Under the pieces are notes generated by a model that had not been told where the DNA came from, did not search any database, and was given only the letters and a program-made list of their open reading frames with translations. Below, piece after piece: positions 23,902 through 33,385 of a stretch of DNA of 64,000 nucleotides. The stretch comes from Akkermansia sp. (GTDB lineage Bacteria; Verrucomicrobiota; Verrucomicrobiia; Verrucomicrobiales; Akkermansiaceae). Every line of letters starts with the position of its first letter. Position 1 is the first letter of the stretch. The DNA lies in the NCBI GenBank assembly GCA_017555025.1, contig JAFZHC010000069.1:1-64000 (forward strand), written 5' to 3'. The translations under genes and the position numbers were made by a program.

Positions 23902-25755
23902 ATGTCTTCCCTGCACAAAAAGAGCCTTATTGCAACGGCTGCTATCTTCTGTTGCCGTTTTACCGGCTTGCTGCGCGAGGTGGTATATACCGCCTTGTTT
24001 GGCGCAACCGGTGCGTTAGATGCCTTCCTGACAGCCTTCCGCGTGCCCAACATGCTGCGCGATATGTTTGCCGAGGGCGCACTTTCTCAGAGTTTCACCA
24101 GCGTGATGAGCAAGGTGGAGAAGCAGGACGGCCCCGATGCTGCATGGAAGCTGGCTAATCAGGTAGTGGCTCAGCTCGTGTCGCTCATGCTCTGCATTGT
24201 GGCGCTGGGTGTGCTGCTGTCCGGCGTGTTCATGCAATGGCTCTACCCGGAGCGTGCTTCTCTCGTGCTGGAGTGTCCGCCTGCGGCTGTGGCTCCTGCC
24301 GAGGTGGCTGAGGCTACCTACAAGGGTGCCGAAGTGAATGCCGATGGCCGTACCACCGCCACCTTTACCTTGACTGCCCCGCTGGCCGGGGTGAGCCCTG
24401 AGAGCGTGGTGCGCGTGACGACTCTGGAGCAACTTCAGCCCGGTCAGCAGGTAAAGCTTAGCGCTGAGCGTGTGGCCGGTACTCTGCGGGTGGAGAAGCG
24501 TGATTTCCTTGACCTCGCAGCTGATTTGTGCCGCATTATGTGGCCTTTCATCCTGCTGGCCTCGCTGTCAGCCCTCTGCATGGGCGCTTTGAATGTCTTT
24601 GGCGTGTTTGGTCTGCCCAATCTGGCCAGCGCCGCTTTCAACCTGACTACTGTAGCCGCCGGTAGCCTGATTGGTTGGCTGATAGACCCGAGCTTCGGGC
24701 CGGATGCCCTCTACGGCTTTGCTATTGCCGTGGTGCTGGGTGGTGTTGCCCAGGTGCTGGTGCAGGTACCCACCCTCCGTCGCAAGGGCTACCGCTTTGC
24801 CTGGTGCATCGGCGTGCAGCTGAAGGCCGGTAAATTCCTCATCACCGACCCCGCCGCCCGTCGCATTTGGTTGCTGATGATTCCCGGAGTTATCGCCGCC
24901 GGTATCACGCAAACCAACATCTTTATTAACACCGCCTTTGCTCTGTATCTGCCCGGCGGTGCTGTTACGGCCATGTCCGGCGCTTTCCACCTCTGGCAGC
25001 TGCCTGTGGCCCTCTTCGGGGTGGCGGTGGGTATGGTAGTGCTGCCCGGTGTGTCGCGCATGACCCTGGAGCAGGGGGGCGAAGCCGGTCGCCATATTGC
25101 TGAGCATCTGGCGCAAGCCATGCGTTTTGTCGCCTTTTTTGCCGTACCCTCAGCAGTCGTGCTGGGTATATGGGGGCAGGAAATTGTGAGCATCTTCTTC
25201 CAGCGCGGGCGCTTCGATGCAGCCGCCTCGGCTCTTACCGGTCAGGTGCTTGGTGCCTACTGCTTCGGCCTGCTCGGCTACGCCGGCATGAAAGTCTTGC
25301 AACCCGTCTTCCTAGCCCTCGAGAAACCCTGGGCTCCCGCCGGGCTCGCTCTCGTGGCCGCTACCATCTCCGTCTCGCTTAACTACTGCTTTGTGCACAT
25401 CTTTAAGTTCACCGAGGCCAGCTGGCTTGCGCTGACAACCTCCGTTGTCACCACGCTCAACTTCCTCTTCTACTTCTTCTACCTGCGCCGTTTGCTCGGC
25501 ACCATGGCCTTGCGCTCCCTGCTGCCGGGGCTCCTGCGCATCGCCGCCGCCGGTACGGTGCTCGGCATCCTCTGCTGGCAGATTCGCGGCCTCTTCTTCT
25601 CCGGCTTCCTTGGCTGGGACTTCTTCTCCCGCTTCGGCTCCCTCGCCCTCGCCGGTGCCGTGGTAGGTGGTATCTACCTCGCCGCCTGCTTCCTCTTCCG
25701 CGTTCCTGAGCTCGAGGCCTTCGCCAACCGCTTCCTGAAGAAAAAGCGTAAGTAA
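23902..25755 (+). CDS. murJ: Lipid II flippase MurJ, with enlarged periplasmic loop
   Basis: Flips lipid-linked peptidoglycan precursor across the inner membrane. The 617-residue protein keeps the family core: RFTGLLREVVYTALFGATGALDAF with the essential arginine region, FRVPNMLRDMFAEGALSQSF, and later LWQLPVALFGVAVGMVVLPGVS. MurJ is normally about 510 residues. Here roughly 70-80 extra residues sit between membrane helices 3 and 4 (about 118-200), in a loop expected in the periplasm, with beta-strand-like content (RTTATFTLTAPLAG). No terminator is seen after the gene. Confidence 0.92.
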   Translation: MSSLHKKSLIATAAIFCCRFTGLLREVVYTALFGATGALDAFLTAFRVPNMLRDMFAEGALSQSFTSVMSKVEKQDGPDAAWKLANQVVAQLVSLMLCIVALGVLLSGVFMQWLYPERASLVLECPPAAVAPAEVAEATYKGAEVNADGRTTATFTLTAPLAGVSPESVVRVTTLEQLQPGQQVKLSAERVAGTLRVEKRDFLDLAADLCRIMWPFILLASLSALCMGALNVFGVFGLPNLASAAFNLTTVAAGSLIGWLIDPSFGPDALYGFAIAVVLGGVAQVLVQVPTLRRKGYRFAWCIGVQLKAGKFLITDPAARRIWLLMIPGVIAAGITQTNIFINTAFALYLPGGAVTAMSGAFHLWQLPVALFGVAVGMVVLPGVSRMTLEQGGEAGRHIAEHLAQAMRFVAFFAVPSAVVLGIWGQEIVSIFFQRGRFDAAASALTGQVLGAYCFGLLGYAGMKVLQPVFLALEKPWAPAGLALVAATISVSLNYCFVHIFKFTEASWLALTTSVVTTLNFLFYFFYLRRLLGTMALRSLLPGLLRIAAAGTVLGILCWQIRGLFFSGFLGWDFFSRFGSLALAGAVVGGIYLAACFLFRVPELEAFANRFLKKKRK

Positions 25756-26143
25756 AATAATCTTCAATTGGCCATCAGCCCGACGAGGTGTCGAACCGGG
25801 GGTACCCGCGGAATCCTCAACCCTCGAAGATGGAGCATATTCGTAAGCGATGGGAGGTATTTGACGCAGTCCCTTTTTTCAACGAATTGAAATTGCTAAT
25901 TGTTGCCAAAAATCTTGTAATACACTTTCATGGCAACGGACCCAGACCAACCTATAACAGCACCTATTACAGCTCCTGCCATCACGGCAATCATCAGAGT
26001 AACAAGAAGCCACACTAAACAAATCAATGCTGTAACTAATAATACATCCTCAAACGCTCCCTTTTCTGCGTTCGCATTCTACTGCTTATTTATGCTTTTG
26101 TAAAGAAAGATGATGTGAAATTATTGGAGTGGACACTTCTCAC
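25756..26143. other. Gene-poor, AT-richer gap between murJ and nuoA
   Basis: About 390 bases without a convincing plus-strand gene. The left part holds GGTGTCGAACCGGGGGTACC, which resembles the T arm of a minus-strand tRNA but does not fold into one, and an imperfect palindrome around GGGTACCC (25799-25806). The right part is noticeably richer in A and T than its neighbours and contains a small hydrophobic reading frame on the minus strand. It may be the scar of an old insertion. Confidence 0.45.
25896..26027 (-). CDS. Possible small membrane protein or gene remnant
   Basis: A minus-strand frame of 43 codons from a TTG at 26027. It reads as one strongly hydrophobic helix rich in Leu, Val, Ile and Gly, including MIAVMAGAVIGAVIG, and ends VAMKVYYKIFGNN. 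The frame stays open about 10 codons further upstream but has no ATG there; a short ATG-started frame in another register (MRTQKRERLRMYY) ends where it begins, as if a frameshift separated them. It could be a decayed gene, a small protein, or chance. Confidence 0.25.
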   Translation of the reverse strand: MICLVWLLVTLMIAVMAGAVIGAVIGWSGSVAMKVYYKIFGNN

Positions 26144-26172
26144 TTGACAACCCCCTTGCTAAGTGGTATAAA
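26144..26172 (+). promoter_or_regulatory. Strong promoter of nuoA
   Basis: TTGACA (26144-26149), 17-bp spacer ending TGG, TATAAA (26167-26172): the best hexamer match in the window. Fourteen bases separate the -10 from the ATG at 26187, leaving a leader of about 7 bases. Confidence 0.8.
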
Positions 26173-26186
26173 AGCCTCGTTAAGCC

Positions 26187-26579
26187 ATGCTCCAGGAATA
26201 TTTATCAGCCTTCATTCAGTTAGTGGCCGGTTTTGGATTTGCCGGTCTGATTATCGTGCTCAGCGTGATTTTTGGTCGCCGTGCTAAGTTGCAACCTGCT
26301 CAGGATGTGCCGTATGAGTGTGGTAACGTGCCTGAGGGTGATGGTGCTCCGTCGTTTTTCTCGATTAAGTACTACATTGTGGCCATTCTGTTCCTGGTGT
26401 TCGACTTGGAGGTAGTGTTCCTGTACCCCTGGGCTTTGGGCTTTAAGGAGTTTGTGATGGACAACTGCGCGGCTTTCCTGTCGATGACGGTGTTTATTGC
26501 CGTGCTGATGATTGCCTACCTGTATGCGCTGGGCAAGGGTGTGATTGTATGGCACCGCAACCCGTCTGCACGCCGCTAA
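26187..26579 (+). CDS. nuoA: NADH-quinone oxidoreductase subunit A
   Basis: A small membrane subunit of respiratory complex I. The 130-residue protein has the three expected membrane helices and the family signatures [13 protein letters not shown] (the conserved YECG loop after helix 1) and [26 protein letters not shown]. It is followed by metH rather than nuoB, so the complex I operon appears split. It has its own strong promoter. No terminator is seen before metH, 91 bases on. Confidence 0.95.
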   Translation: MLQEYLSAFIQLVAGFGFAGLIIVLSVIFGRRAKLQPAQDVPYECGNVPEGDGAPSFFSIKYYIVAILFLVFDLEVVFLYPWALGFKEFVMDNCAAFLSMTVFIAVLMIAYLYALGKGVIVWHRNPSARR

Positions 26580-26670
26580 TCTGACCGGGCTACGGCAACG
26601 CTTTAATTTGCAGGGCGGCTTCTTTAGCGGAAGTCGCCCGTTTTTTCACCGGATACCTTTTGACAACAGA

Positions 26671-29600
26671 ATGATGGACGCACAGAGTCGCCGCAATTGG
26701 CTGCAACAGACATTAACGGAGCGCATTCTCATGCTCGATGGCGGGCAGGGAACGATGATTCAGAAGCATGGCTTGCAGGAGGATGACTACCGCGGCGAGC
26801 GCTTTGCCGACCGTGAGCGTTACCCTCAGGACTTGCGCAACAACAATGATGTGCTGGTGCTGACGCGCCCGGACATCATTCGCGACATGTGCGAGCAGTA
26901 CCTTGCGGCGGGTTCGGACATCATCAGCACCTGCACCTTCTCGGCGACGAGTATAGGGCAGCATGAGTTCTTCCATGCCGGGGCGGCTGAGCAGAAGCAT
27001 GACCAGGCTTATTATGATGCCGTGCTGGCGGATGCTCCGCTGGCGGAGCTGGTGCGCGAGATGAACCTGGCTGCCTGCGCCATTGCTCGTGCGGCTGCGG
27101 ATGCCGCGGCTGCGGCAGATGGTCGCCCGCGTCTGGTGGCGGGTTCCATAGGGCCGATGGCGGTGACGACCTCGCTCTCGCCGGATGTAAATGACCCGGG
27201 ATTCCGTGCGGTGAACTTTGACCAACTGCGCCGTGCGTACAGGGAGCAGGTGATTGCTCTGGCCGATGGCGGGGTGGATGTGCTGCTGCTGGAGACGATT
27301 TTCGACACGCTGAATGCCAAGGCTTGTCTGTACGCTCTTGCTGAGCTGCGCGAGGAGCGTGAGCTGCCGCCGGTGATGATTAGCTTTACCATTACGGACC
27401 GAGCAGGTCGTACGCTGAGCGGGCAGACGGTGGAGGCCTTCTGGAACTCGGTGCGCCATGCCAAGCCGCTGAGTGTGGGCATCAACTGTGCGCTGGGGGC
27501 TGACCTGATGTTGCCCTTTGCTCAGGAGCTGAGCGGCCTGGCCGATTGTGCCATCAGCATGTACCCGAATGCCGGTTTGCCTGACCCGCTGAGCCCGAGG
27601 GGGTATGCTCACAGCGCGGAGCACATGGCGGGAATTTTGCGTGGCTATGCGGAGCAGGGGCTTATTAACTTTGTAGGTGGTTGCTGCGGTACCACGCCGG
27701 AGTACATCGCGGCTATTCGCGAGGCGGTGGCGGGCTTTGCCCCGCGTGCCATCCCCACCCGCGAGCCGGATGGTGTGCTGCGCCTGAGCGGTCTGGAGGT
27801 CTGCAACCACCGCCGCGAGGAGGGGTTGTTGTTCATTGGTGAGCGCTGCAATGTGGCAGGCTCTCCCAAGTTTGCCCGCCTGATTCGAGAGGGAAACTAT
27901 GCGGAGGCGTTGGAGATTGCCCGTGCGCAGGTGCAAAAGGGAGCTCGTGTGCTGGATTTCTGCTTTGACGATGGCATGATTGATGGCCCGGCCGCGATGA
28001 CCCGATTCCTGAACCTCGTTGCCGCAGAGCCGGATATCGCCCGCGTGCCCTGCATGATTGACTCCTCCAAGTGGGAGGTGATTGAGGCCGGCCTGAAATG
28101 TGTACAGGGTAAGGCGATTGTGAACTCTATTTCGCTGAAGAACGGTGAAGCTGAGTTCCTGCACCATGCCCGCATCATTCGCCGTTTTGGTGCGGCCGTG
28201 GTGGTGATGGGCTTTGACGAGAATGGGCAGGCCAGCGGCTATGAAGACCGCGTGGCTATTGCTCACCGTGCTTATGAATTGCTCACGCAGCAGGTGGGGT
28301 TCCCGGCGGAGGATATCATCTTTGATCCGAACGTGCTGACCGTTGGCACGGGGCTGCCGGAGCACTCTAACCTGGCTCGCGATTTCTTCCGTGCCTCTGC
28401 GGAGATTCGCCGCTGTCACCCCCTCTGCCATATCTCAGGCGGTATTTCCAACGTGAGCTTCGCCTTCCGTGGTAACAATCCGGTGCGCGAGGCGATGCAC
28501 AGCGCCTTTCTTCATCATTCCGGCTGTGATCTGTGCATTGTGAATGCGGCTCTGATGACGCCGTATGAGACCATCCCCGCCCACCGTCGCAAGCTGGTGG
28601 AGGATGTGCTGCTCAATACCTGTGAGGATGCCACAGAGTGCCTGATTGCCTATGCTCAGGAGCTGGCCGAGGCAAAAGCCGCGCTGAAAGCCGCCGGTGC
28701 CGGTGCGCCTGCTCCCGCTCCCGAAAAGAAGGTGGACCGCAGCGCCATGCCGGTGAAAGAGCGCTTGGCTTATGCTCTGGTGAATGGGCTGACCACCCAT
28801 ATTGAGGCCGATACTCGTGAGGCTTTAGAAGTATGCGGTAGCCCGTTGGCTGTCATTGAGGGGCCGTTGATGGATGGCATGAAGCAGGTGGGTGAGCTGT
28901 TCGGCGCCGGTAAGATGTTCCTGCCGCAGGTGGTGAAGAGTGCTCGCGTGATGAAGCAGAGTGTTGCTGTGCTCACCCCGTTGCTGGAGAGTGCTCAGGC
29001 CGGTCAGCAGGCCGCCGCTACCGTGGTGCTGGCTACGGTGAAGGGTGACGTGCACGACATCGGCAAGAATATTGTGAGTGTGGTGCTTGCTTGCAATGGC
29101 TTCCGCGTGGTGGATTTGGGGGTGATGGTACCCTGTGAGGATATTGTGGCTGCGGCTCAACGTGAGCAGGCGGCACTGGTGGCGCTCAGCGGGTTGATTA
29201 CCCCCTCGCTGGATGAGATGGCTCATGTGGCCGAGGCTCTGCAGTCTGCCGGTATGAACATACCGCTGCTGGTGGGTGGCGCTACAACCAGCCCGCTGCA
29301 TACGGCGCTGAAGCTTGCCCCCTTGTACCCGGCCGGTGTGGTGCTGCAAACGGCTGATGCCTCCACCATTGTGCCGGTCGCCAATGCTCTGTGCGGTGCC
29401 GGGCGGGAGGCTTACATAGACGGGCAAAAGGCTGAGCAAGCCCGACTGTGCGCTGAATTTGAGCAGAAAAATGTGCCGCTGATGCCGCTGTCCGAAGCTC
29501 GCAATCGGGCTCTGCCGAAAGGGGAAACGCAGCCGCAACCGAGCCGTACTGGCGTATTTACTGTGGGCGTGCCTACGGGCTGTGCCTGCCACACGCCTCA

Positions 29601-30354
29601 GCCGGATTTCCCGCTGAGTTGGTCGCAGCTTGTGCAGAAGGCCGACTGGAGCATAACCCTGCGTACCTTCGGTATGCAGGGTGGTAACCCCGAGAAACAG
29701 CGCGAGGCCGATGCTCTGAGGGCAGATGCGGAGGCTTTGCTGAACAGAGCCATGGCTGAGGGGCGCTTGCAGGCACGGGCCTGCTTTGGTATATGGCCTG
29801 CTCAGCCCTGCGGCGATGATATTGTGCTGCAAGGGGGTGAGGTGCTGCACAGCCTGCGCCAGCAGAAGGTGGCAAAGACACCCCGATTGGCTTTGGCTGA
29901 CTTTGTGACCGAGAGCAGGGGATATGTGGGGGCTATGCAGGTGAGCATCGGTGGGGCTGATGAGTGGGCCGCGGAGCTGAATGCAGCCAATGACCCCTAT
30001 AATGCCCTGCTGATTGCGGCGCTGGCCAACATGCTGGCAGAGGCGCTGGCTGAGTGCACGCAGGAGGTGGTAGAGCAGTTGTGGCCGACAGAAGGCTCGA
30101 CGATGGTACGCCCGGCCTGCGGTTATCCCAGCCAGCCCGACCATGCCGAAAAACGCACCGTGTTTGCTCTGTTGGATGCAACAGCCCGCACCGGTGCCAT
30201 GCTGACCGAAACCTGCATGATGAACCCCTCAGCCTCCGTCTGTGCGTTGATTTTCAATCACCCGTCGGCGCAGTATTTTGCCGTCGGGCCGATAGGTGAA
30301 GACCAGCAGCGCGACTACGCCGCTCGCAGCGGGAGAATGTTACCCCTCAGCTGA
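26671..30354 (+). CDS. metH: Cobalamin-dependent methionine synthase
   Basis: Transfers a methyl group from methyltetrahydrofolate via cobalamin to homocysteine. The 1227-residue protein carries all four modules: a homocysteine-binding barrel with zinc ligands near [11 protein letters not shown]; the pterin-binding barrel ([32 protein letters not shown]); the cobalamin cap and Rossmann domains with the B12-binding [11 protein letters not shown]; and a C-terminal reactivation domain ending [15 protein letters not shown] at 26671 or 26674 is preferred; the frame opens earlier but lacks family sequence. No cobalamin riboswitch is recognisable in the 91-base upstream gap. The reactivation domain means it depends on SAM for repair. 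Confidence 0.97.
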   Translation: MMDAQSRRNWLQQTLTERILMLDGGQGTMIQKHGLQEDDYRGERFADRERYPQDLRNNNDVLVLTRPDIIRDMCEQYLAAGSDIISTCTFSATSIGQHEFFHAGAAEQKHDQAYYDAVLADAPLAELVREMNLAACAIARAAADAAAAADGRPRLVAGSIGPMAVTTSLSPDVNDPGFRAVNFDQLRRAYREQVIALADGGVDVLLLETIFDTLNAKACLYALAELREERELPPVMISFTITDRAGRTLSGQTVEAFWNSVRHAKPLSVGINCALGADLMLPFAQELSGLADCAISMYPNAGLPDPLSPRGYAHSAEHMAGILRGYAEQGLINFVGGCCGTTPEYIAAIREAVAGFAPRAIPTREPDGVLRLSGLEVCNHRREEGLLFIGERCNVAGSPKFARLIREGNYAEALEIARAQVQKGARVLDFCFDDGMIDGPAAMTRFLNLVAAEPDIARVPCMIDSSKWEVIEAGLKCVQGKAIVNSISLKNGEAEFLHHARIIRRFGAAVVVMGFDENGQASGYEDRVAIAHRAYELLTQQVGFPAEDIIFDPNVLTVGTGLPEHSNLARDFFRASAEIRRCHPLCHISGGISNVSFAFRGNNPVREAMHSAFLHHSGCDLCIVNAALMTPYETIPAHRRKLVEDVLLNTCEDATECLIAYAQELAEAKAALKAAGAGAPAPAPEKKVDRSAMPVKERLAYALVNGLTTHIEADTREALEVCGSPLAVIEGPLMDGMKQVGELFGAGKMFLPQVVKSARVMKQSVAVLTPLLESAQAGQQAAATVVLATVKGDVHDIGKNIVSVVLACNGFRVVDLGVMVPCEDIVAAAQREQAALVALSGLITPSLDEMAHVAEALQSAGMNIPLLVGGATTSPLHTALKLAPLYPAGVVLQTADASTIVPVANALCGAGREAYIDGQKAEQARLCAEFEQKNVPLMPLSEARNRALPKGETQPQPSRTGVFTVGVPTGCACHTPQPDFPLSWSQLVQKADWSITLRTFGMQGGNPEKQREADALRADAEALLNRAMAEGRLQARACFGIWPAQPCGDDIVLQGGEVLHSLRQQKVAKTPRLALADFVTESRGYVGAMQVSIGGADEWAAELNAANDPYNALLIAALANMLAEALAECTQEVVEQLWPTEGSTMVRPACGYPSQPDHAEKRTVFALLDATARTGAMLTETCMMNPSASVCALIFNHPSAQYFAVGPIGEDQQRDYAARSGRMLPLS

Positions 30355-30388
30355 GCACTCGTGCACGACGGGGCCGTAACGGACGGAA

Positions 30389-30451
30389 TACCCCCTGATT
30401 GCAAAGGCTGAGGCTTGCTTGGGGGTAAAATTCTGCTCTAAATAAGCAGAA
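30389..30451. terminator. Structured region after metH, possible terminator
   Basis: TACCCCC (30389-30395) pairs with GGGGGTA (30421-30427) around an inner GCAA/TTGC helix. A second hairpin, TTCTGCT/AGCAGAA (30431-30451), follows directly. There is no T-run, so intrinsic termination is uncertain. Confidence 0.35.
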
Positions 30452-30477
30452 AGTGTGGGGCAAGTCTTGTTTTGAGC

Positions 30478-30506
30478 TTGCAAAGCGGTGTGCTAACGGT
30501 TAAAAT
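30478..30506 (+). promoter_or_regulatory. Promoter of the hexosamine salvage pair
   Basis: TTGCAA (30478-30483), 17-bp spacer, TAAAAT (30501-30506). Predicted leader about 40 bases before the ATG at 30554. Confidence 0.5.
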
Positions 30507-30553
30507 GTGGGCACGTACAGTTGTACTCATCTCTTTTTTAAACCAAAATTATC

Positions 30554-31462
30554 ATGAAACCTACACTCCTTGTTCTCGCAGCAGGTATGGGCAGCCGTTA
30601 CGGTGGCCTGAAGCAGCTGGACCCCATGGGCCCCAACGGTGAAGTAATTCTCGATTACTCCGTGTATGATGCCATCCGCGCCGGTTTCGGTAAGGTGGTC
30701 TTCATTATCCGCAAAGATTTTGAAGAGGCTTTCAAGAGCCAGGTAGGTGCTCGTTTCGCCGGCAAGATTGAGGTCGACTACGCTTTCCAGAGCCTTGACG
30801 ACCTGCCCGAGGGGTACAGTGTGCCTGAGGGCCGTGTGAAGCCCTGGGGTACCGCCCACGCTCTGCTGGCTGCCCGCGACGTGGTGAATGAGCCCTTCGG
30901 CGTGGTGAATGCTGACGACTTCTACGGTGCCGACGCTTTTGTGAAGGCCGCTGAGTTCCTTACCGCCGATGCCGGCTGCCCTTGCAAGGAGCACTACGGC
31001 ATGATTGGCTATCCCCTTAAGAACACCCTCAGCGACCACGGTGACGTGAACCGCGGTATCTGCGGCATTAAGGATGGCTACCTCGACAGCGTTGAGGAGT
31101 ACACCAAGATTAAGACTGAGGACGACGGCGTATGCCGTGGCGACAGCCTCTCCGGCGAGCGCAAGCCCGTTGACCCTGAGGAGCTCGTGTCCATGAACTT
31201 CTGGGTATTCCCCGCCAGCTTCATTGCTCAGATTAAGGATCACTTCACCCGCTTCCTTGCCGCTCACGGCAGCGAGCAGAAGAGCGAGTGCTACATCCCC
31301 ACCGTGGTGGATGAGCTTATTCACAACGGCAAGGCTGATTGCCGCGTGATTAAGACCACCGCCAACTGGCTGGGCGTGACCTACCCGAGCGACAAGCCCG
31401 CTGTGGTAGAGAGCATTGCCAAGCTTGTGGAGGAGGGTGTATACCCCGCCAAACTCGGCTAA
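30554..31462 (+). CDS. Sugar-phosphate nucleotidyltransferase (NTP_transferase fold)
   Basis: Probably activates a sugar 1-phosphate to a nucleotide sugar. The 302-residue protein starts with the nucleotide-binding signature LVLAAGMGSRYGGLKQLDPM and has GVVNADDFYG, the metal-binding aspartate pair. It ends after a segment typical of this family (NWLGVTYPSDKPAVVESIAKLV). It lies 20 bases upstream of a NahK-like kinase. Together the two would convert a free N-acetylhexosamine into its UDP or other nucleotide form, as in known hexosamine salvage pathways. The actual sugar and nucleotide are inferred. Confidence 0.82.
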   Translation: MKPTLLVLAAGMGSRYGGLKQLDPMGPNGEVILDYSVYDAIRAGFGKVVFIIRKDFEEAFKSQVGARFAGKIEVDYAFQSLDDLPEGYSVPEGRVKPWGTAHALLAARDVVNEPFGVVNADDFYGADAFVKAAEFLTADAGCPCKEHYGMIGYPLKNTLSDHGDVNRGICGIKDGYLDSVEEYTKIKTEDDGVCRGDSLSGERKPVDPEELVSMNFWVFPASFIAQIKDHFTRFLAAHGSEQKSECYIPTVVDELIHNGKADCRVIKTTANWLGVTYPSDKPAVVESIAKLVEEGVYPAKLG

Positions 31463-31482
31463 TCTTCAGAATTAATCGACTT

Positions 31483-32574
31483 ATGTACGATATTAAAGCT
31501 ATTTCCGGTCTGTTTGACCTGCGCGGCGACTATGTATTCGGTGAGCCCTACGGCTCCGGTCACATCAACGACACCTACCGTGTTGTGGTGGATCAGGCCG
31601 GTCTGCGCGTGAGCTACATTCTGCAGCGCATCAACAGCAATGTGTTCAAGCAGCCCATTCCCCTGATGGAGAATGTGAAGCGCGTGACTGACGAGGCTCT
31701 GCGCGTGCTGTTGGCTGAGGGTTGCAAGGAGGCTTACCGCCGCACTCTGACCATCGTGAACGCTAAGGACGGTAAGCCCTACGCTCAGGATGACGAGGGT
31801 AACGTATGGCGTGTATACCCCTTCATCGATCGTGCCCGTACCTACGACATGATTGAGAACCCCGGTCAGTGCATTGAGGTTGCTCGAGCTTTCGGTAACT
31901 TCCAGAAGCTGGGTGCTAACCTTCCCGGTGCTCCTCTCTTCGAGACCATCCCCGATTTCCACAATACGACCAAGCGCTTTAAGGCTTTCCAGGCCGCCAT
32001 TGCTGCTGACCCCTTGGGTCGCGCCAAGAGCGTGCAGAAGGAAATCGACTGGTACCTCTCCCGCGAGGCTGACTGCCACAAGGTGGTCAACTACCTTGCC
32101 AGCGGTGAGCTGCCCCTGCGCGTGACCCACAACGATACCAAGCTCAACAACGTGATGCTTGATGACGTAACGGGCGAGGGTATCTGCGTGATTGACCTCG
32201 ACACCACCATGCCGGGTTCTGCTCTGTATGACTTCGGTGACATGATTCGTACCTCTACCTCTCCCGCAGCTGAGGATGAGAAGAACACCTCTCTGGTGAC
32301 CATGCGCATGGAATACTTCGAGGCTCTTGCCAAGGGTTACTGCGAGGCTGCTACCTTCCTGACTCCGCTGGAGAAGGAGCTGCTGCCGTTCTCCGGTAAG
32401 CTGCTCACCATGGAGTGCGGTATGCGCTTCCTGACCGACTATCTGTCCGGCGACACCTACTTCAAGATTAAGCGCCCCGAGCACAATCTGGATCGCACCC
32501 GCACCCAGATGGCACTCGTGGAGTCTATCGAGAAGCAGATGGACGACATGATGGCCGTTGTGAAGAAGTACTGA
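31483..32574 (+). CDS. nahK: Anomeric N-acetylhexosamine 1-kinase-like phosphotransferase
   Basis: Likely phosphorylates GlcNAc, GalNAc or a related sugar at C1. The 363-residue length matches NahK (about 360). It has the APH-type kinase fold: FGEPYGSGHINDTYRV (nucleotide loop), YILQRINSNVFKQP (shared with NahK proteins), the catalytic loop VTHNDTKLNNVMLD and the metal-binding VIDLDTTMPG. The upstream nucleotidyltransferase makes a GlcNAc/GalNAc salvage role attractive, consistent with a mucin-degrading lifestyle. The gene symbol is given by similarity; other hexose kinases of this fold remain possible. Confidence 0.8.
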   Translation: MYDIKAISGLFDLRGDYVFGEPYGSGHINDTYRVVVDQAGLRVSYILQRINSNVFKQPIPLMENVKRVTDEALRVLLAEGCKEAYRRTLTIVNAKDGKPYAQDDEGNVWRVYPFIDRARTYDMIENPGQCIEVARAFGNFQKLGANLPGAPLFETIPDFHNTTKRFKAFQAAIAADPLGRAKSVQKEIDWYLSREADCHKVVNYLASGELPLRVTHNDTKLNNVMLDDVTGEGICVIDLDTTMPGSALYDFGDMIRTSTSPAAEDEKNTSLVTMRMEYFEALAKGYCEAATFLTPLEKELLPFSGKLLTMECGMRFLTDYLSGDTYFKIKRPEHNLDRTRTQMALVESIEKQMDDMMAVVKKY

Positions 32575-32600
32575 TAACGCGCAGTATTTCAGCCTTTTTT

Positions 32601-32634
32601 GCCCTGCCTGCGCATTTTGCCGGGCAGGGCATTT
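32601..32634 (+). terminator. Terminator after the nahK-like gene
   Basis: GCCCTGCC (32601-32608) pairs with GGCAGGGC (32623-32630) across a 14-base loop. The downstream sequence is only mildly T-rich (ATTTCG). Confidence 0.6.
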
Positions 32635-32671
32635 CGTTCGATTCGTTTGCCAAACAAAAGATAGCTGAACG

Positions 32672-33385
32672 ATGTTAAGCATTGAGAATATAGGGCAAGT
32701 ACCGGGTGTGCTGGAGGATGTCCTGCGCGTGAAAAGCGAGGATGCAACCATGGCCGGTTATTACCTGCGCATGGGTGGCAGGTTGTACTCCACCCGCCCG
32801 GCGGGTACGCCTGATGGCCCGGCCTTGTGGCGGCTGGCGGAATTGCCCGCCCCGGCGGAGGCCGAAGCGATGGCTGAGCGCGTTATCGGTCGTGAGGTGC
32901 GGCGGGTGATGCTTTGTGCCTGCCCTGATGATGAGAATCAACTAGCCTTGGTTCTGGACCTCGGGCAGCAGAACTACCTGCAATTTTACCCACTTAATGC
33001 CGAGCAGCCCGCGGAGAAGATGTGCCTGACTCCCGAGTGTGGCGAGGTGGAGCAAAAGCTGACGTTTGCGGCGGAGTTGCCCCTGGTGACGAGTGTGCCG
33101 CCGGAGATGCTGAAAACGCAGCGCTTGGGGGTACGCCTACTGGGGCTGGGAACGGTCGCATTCTTTGCCGGGCTGATATCGATTGCTGCCGGTGTGCCCG
33201 AACCCCCGGCCATTGCAGTCGCCGTGGCGGGCCTTCTCGTGTTGGCTGTGGGGATGTCTATGTCAAAGCGTCTCTACACTTGCCCTTGGTGCGGGGAGAA
33301 AGCCTTTGGCACCGGTAGCGCCATGGGGCATTTTTGCTGCCATGATTGCGGCAACAGTATCGATACCCGTATTGCAGCAAAGTGA
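32672..33385 (+). CDS. Predicted membrane protein with C-terminal zinc ribbon, unknown function
   Basis: No named family. The 237-residue protein has a soluble N-terminal domain, two hydrophobic segments near residues 152-190 (LLGLGTVAFFAGLISIAAG and AIAVAVAGLLVLAVGM), and a compact end with CPWC and CCHDC pairs that looks like a zinc ribbon. Its TGA stop overlaps the GTG start proposed for the following transporter, implying translational coupling. Confidence 0.7.
   Translation: MLSIENIGQVPGVLEDVLRVKSEDATMAGYYLRMGGRLYSTRPAGTPDGPALWRLAELPAPAEAEAMAERVIGREVRRVMLCACPDDENQLALVLDLGQQNYLQFYPLNAEQPAEKMCLTPECGEVEQKLTFAAELPLVTSVPPEMLKTQRLGVRLLGLGTVAFFAGLISIAAGVPEPPAIAVAVAGLLVLAVGMSMSKRLYTCPWCGEKAFGTGSAMGHFCCHDCGNSIDTRIAAK

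Noticed and set aside
25775..25860. A possible degenerate tRNA on the minus strand
   Set aside because: Only the GGTTCGA loop fits; the T stem has at least two mismatches and no acceptor or anticodon arm could be built, so it is mentioned only as a remnant.
26545..26670. A 42-codon N-terminal extension of metH
   Set aside because: It overlaps the end of nuoA and has no family similarity; the double ATG at 26671 opens the conserved domain.
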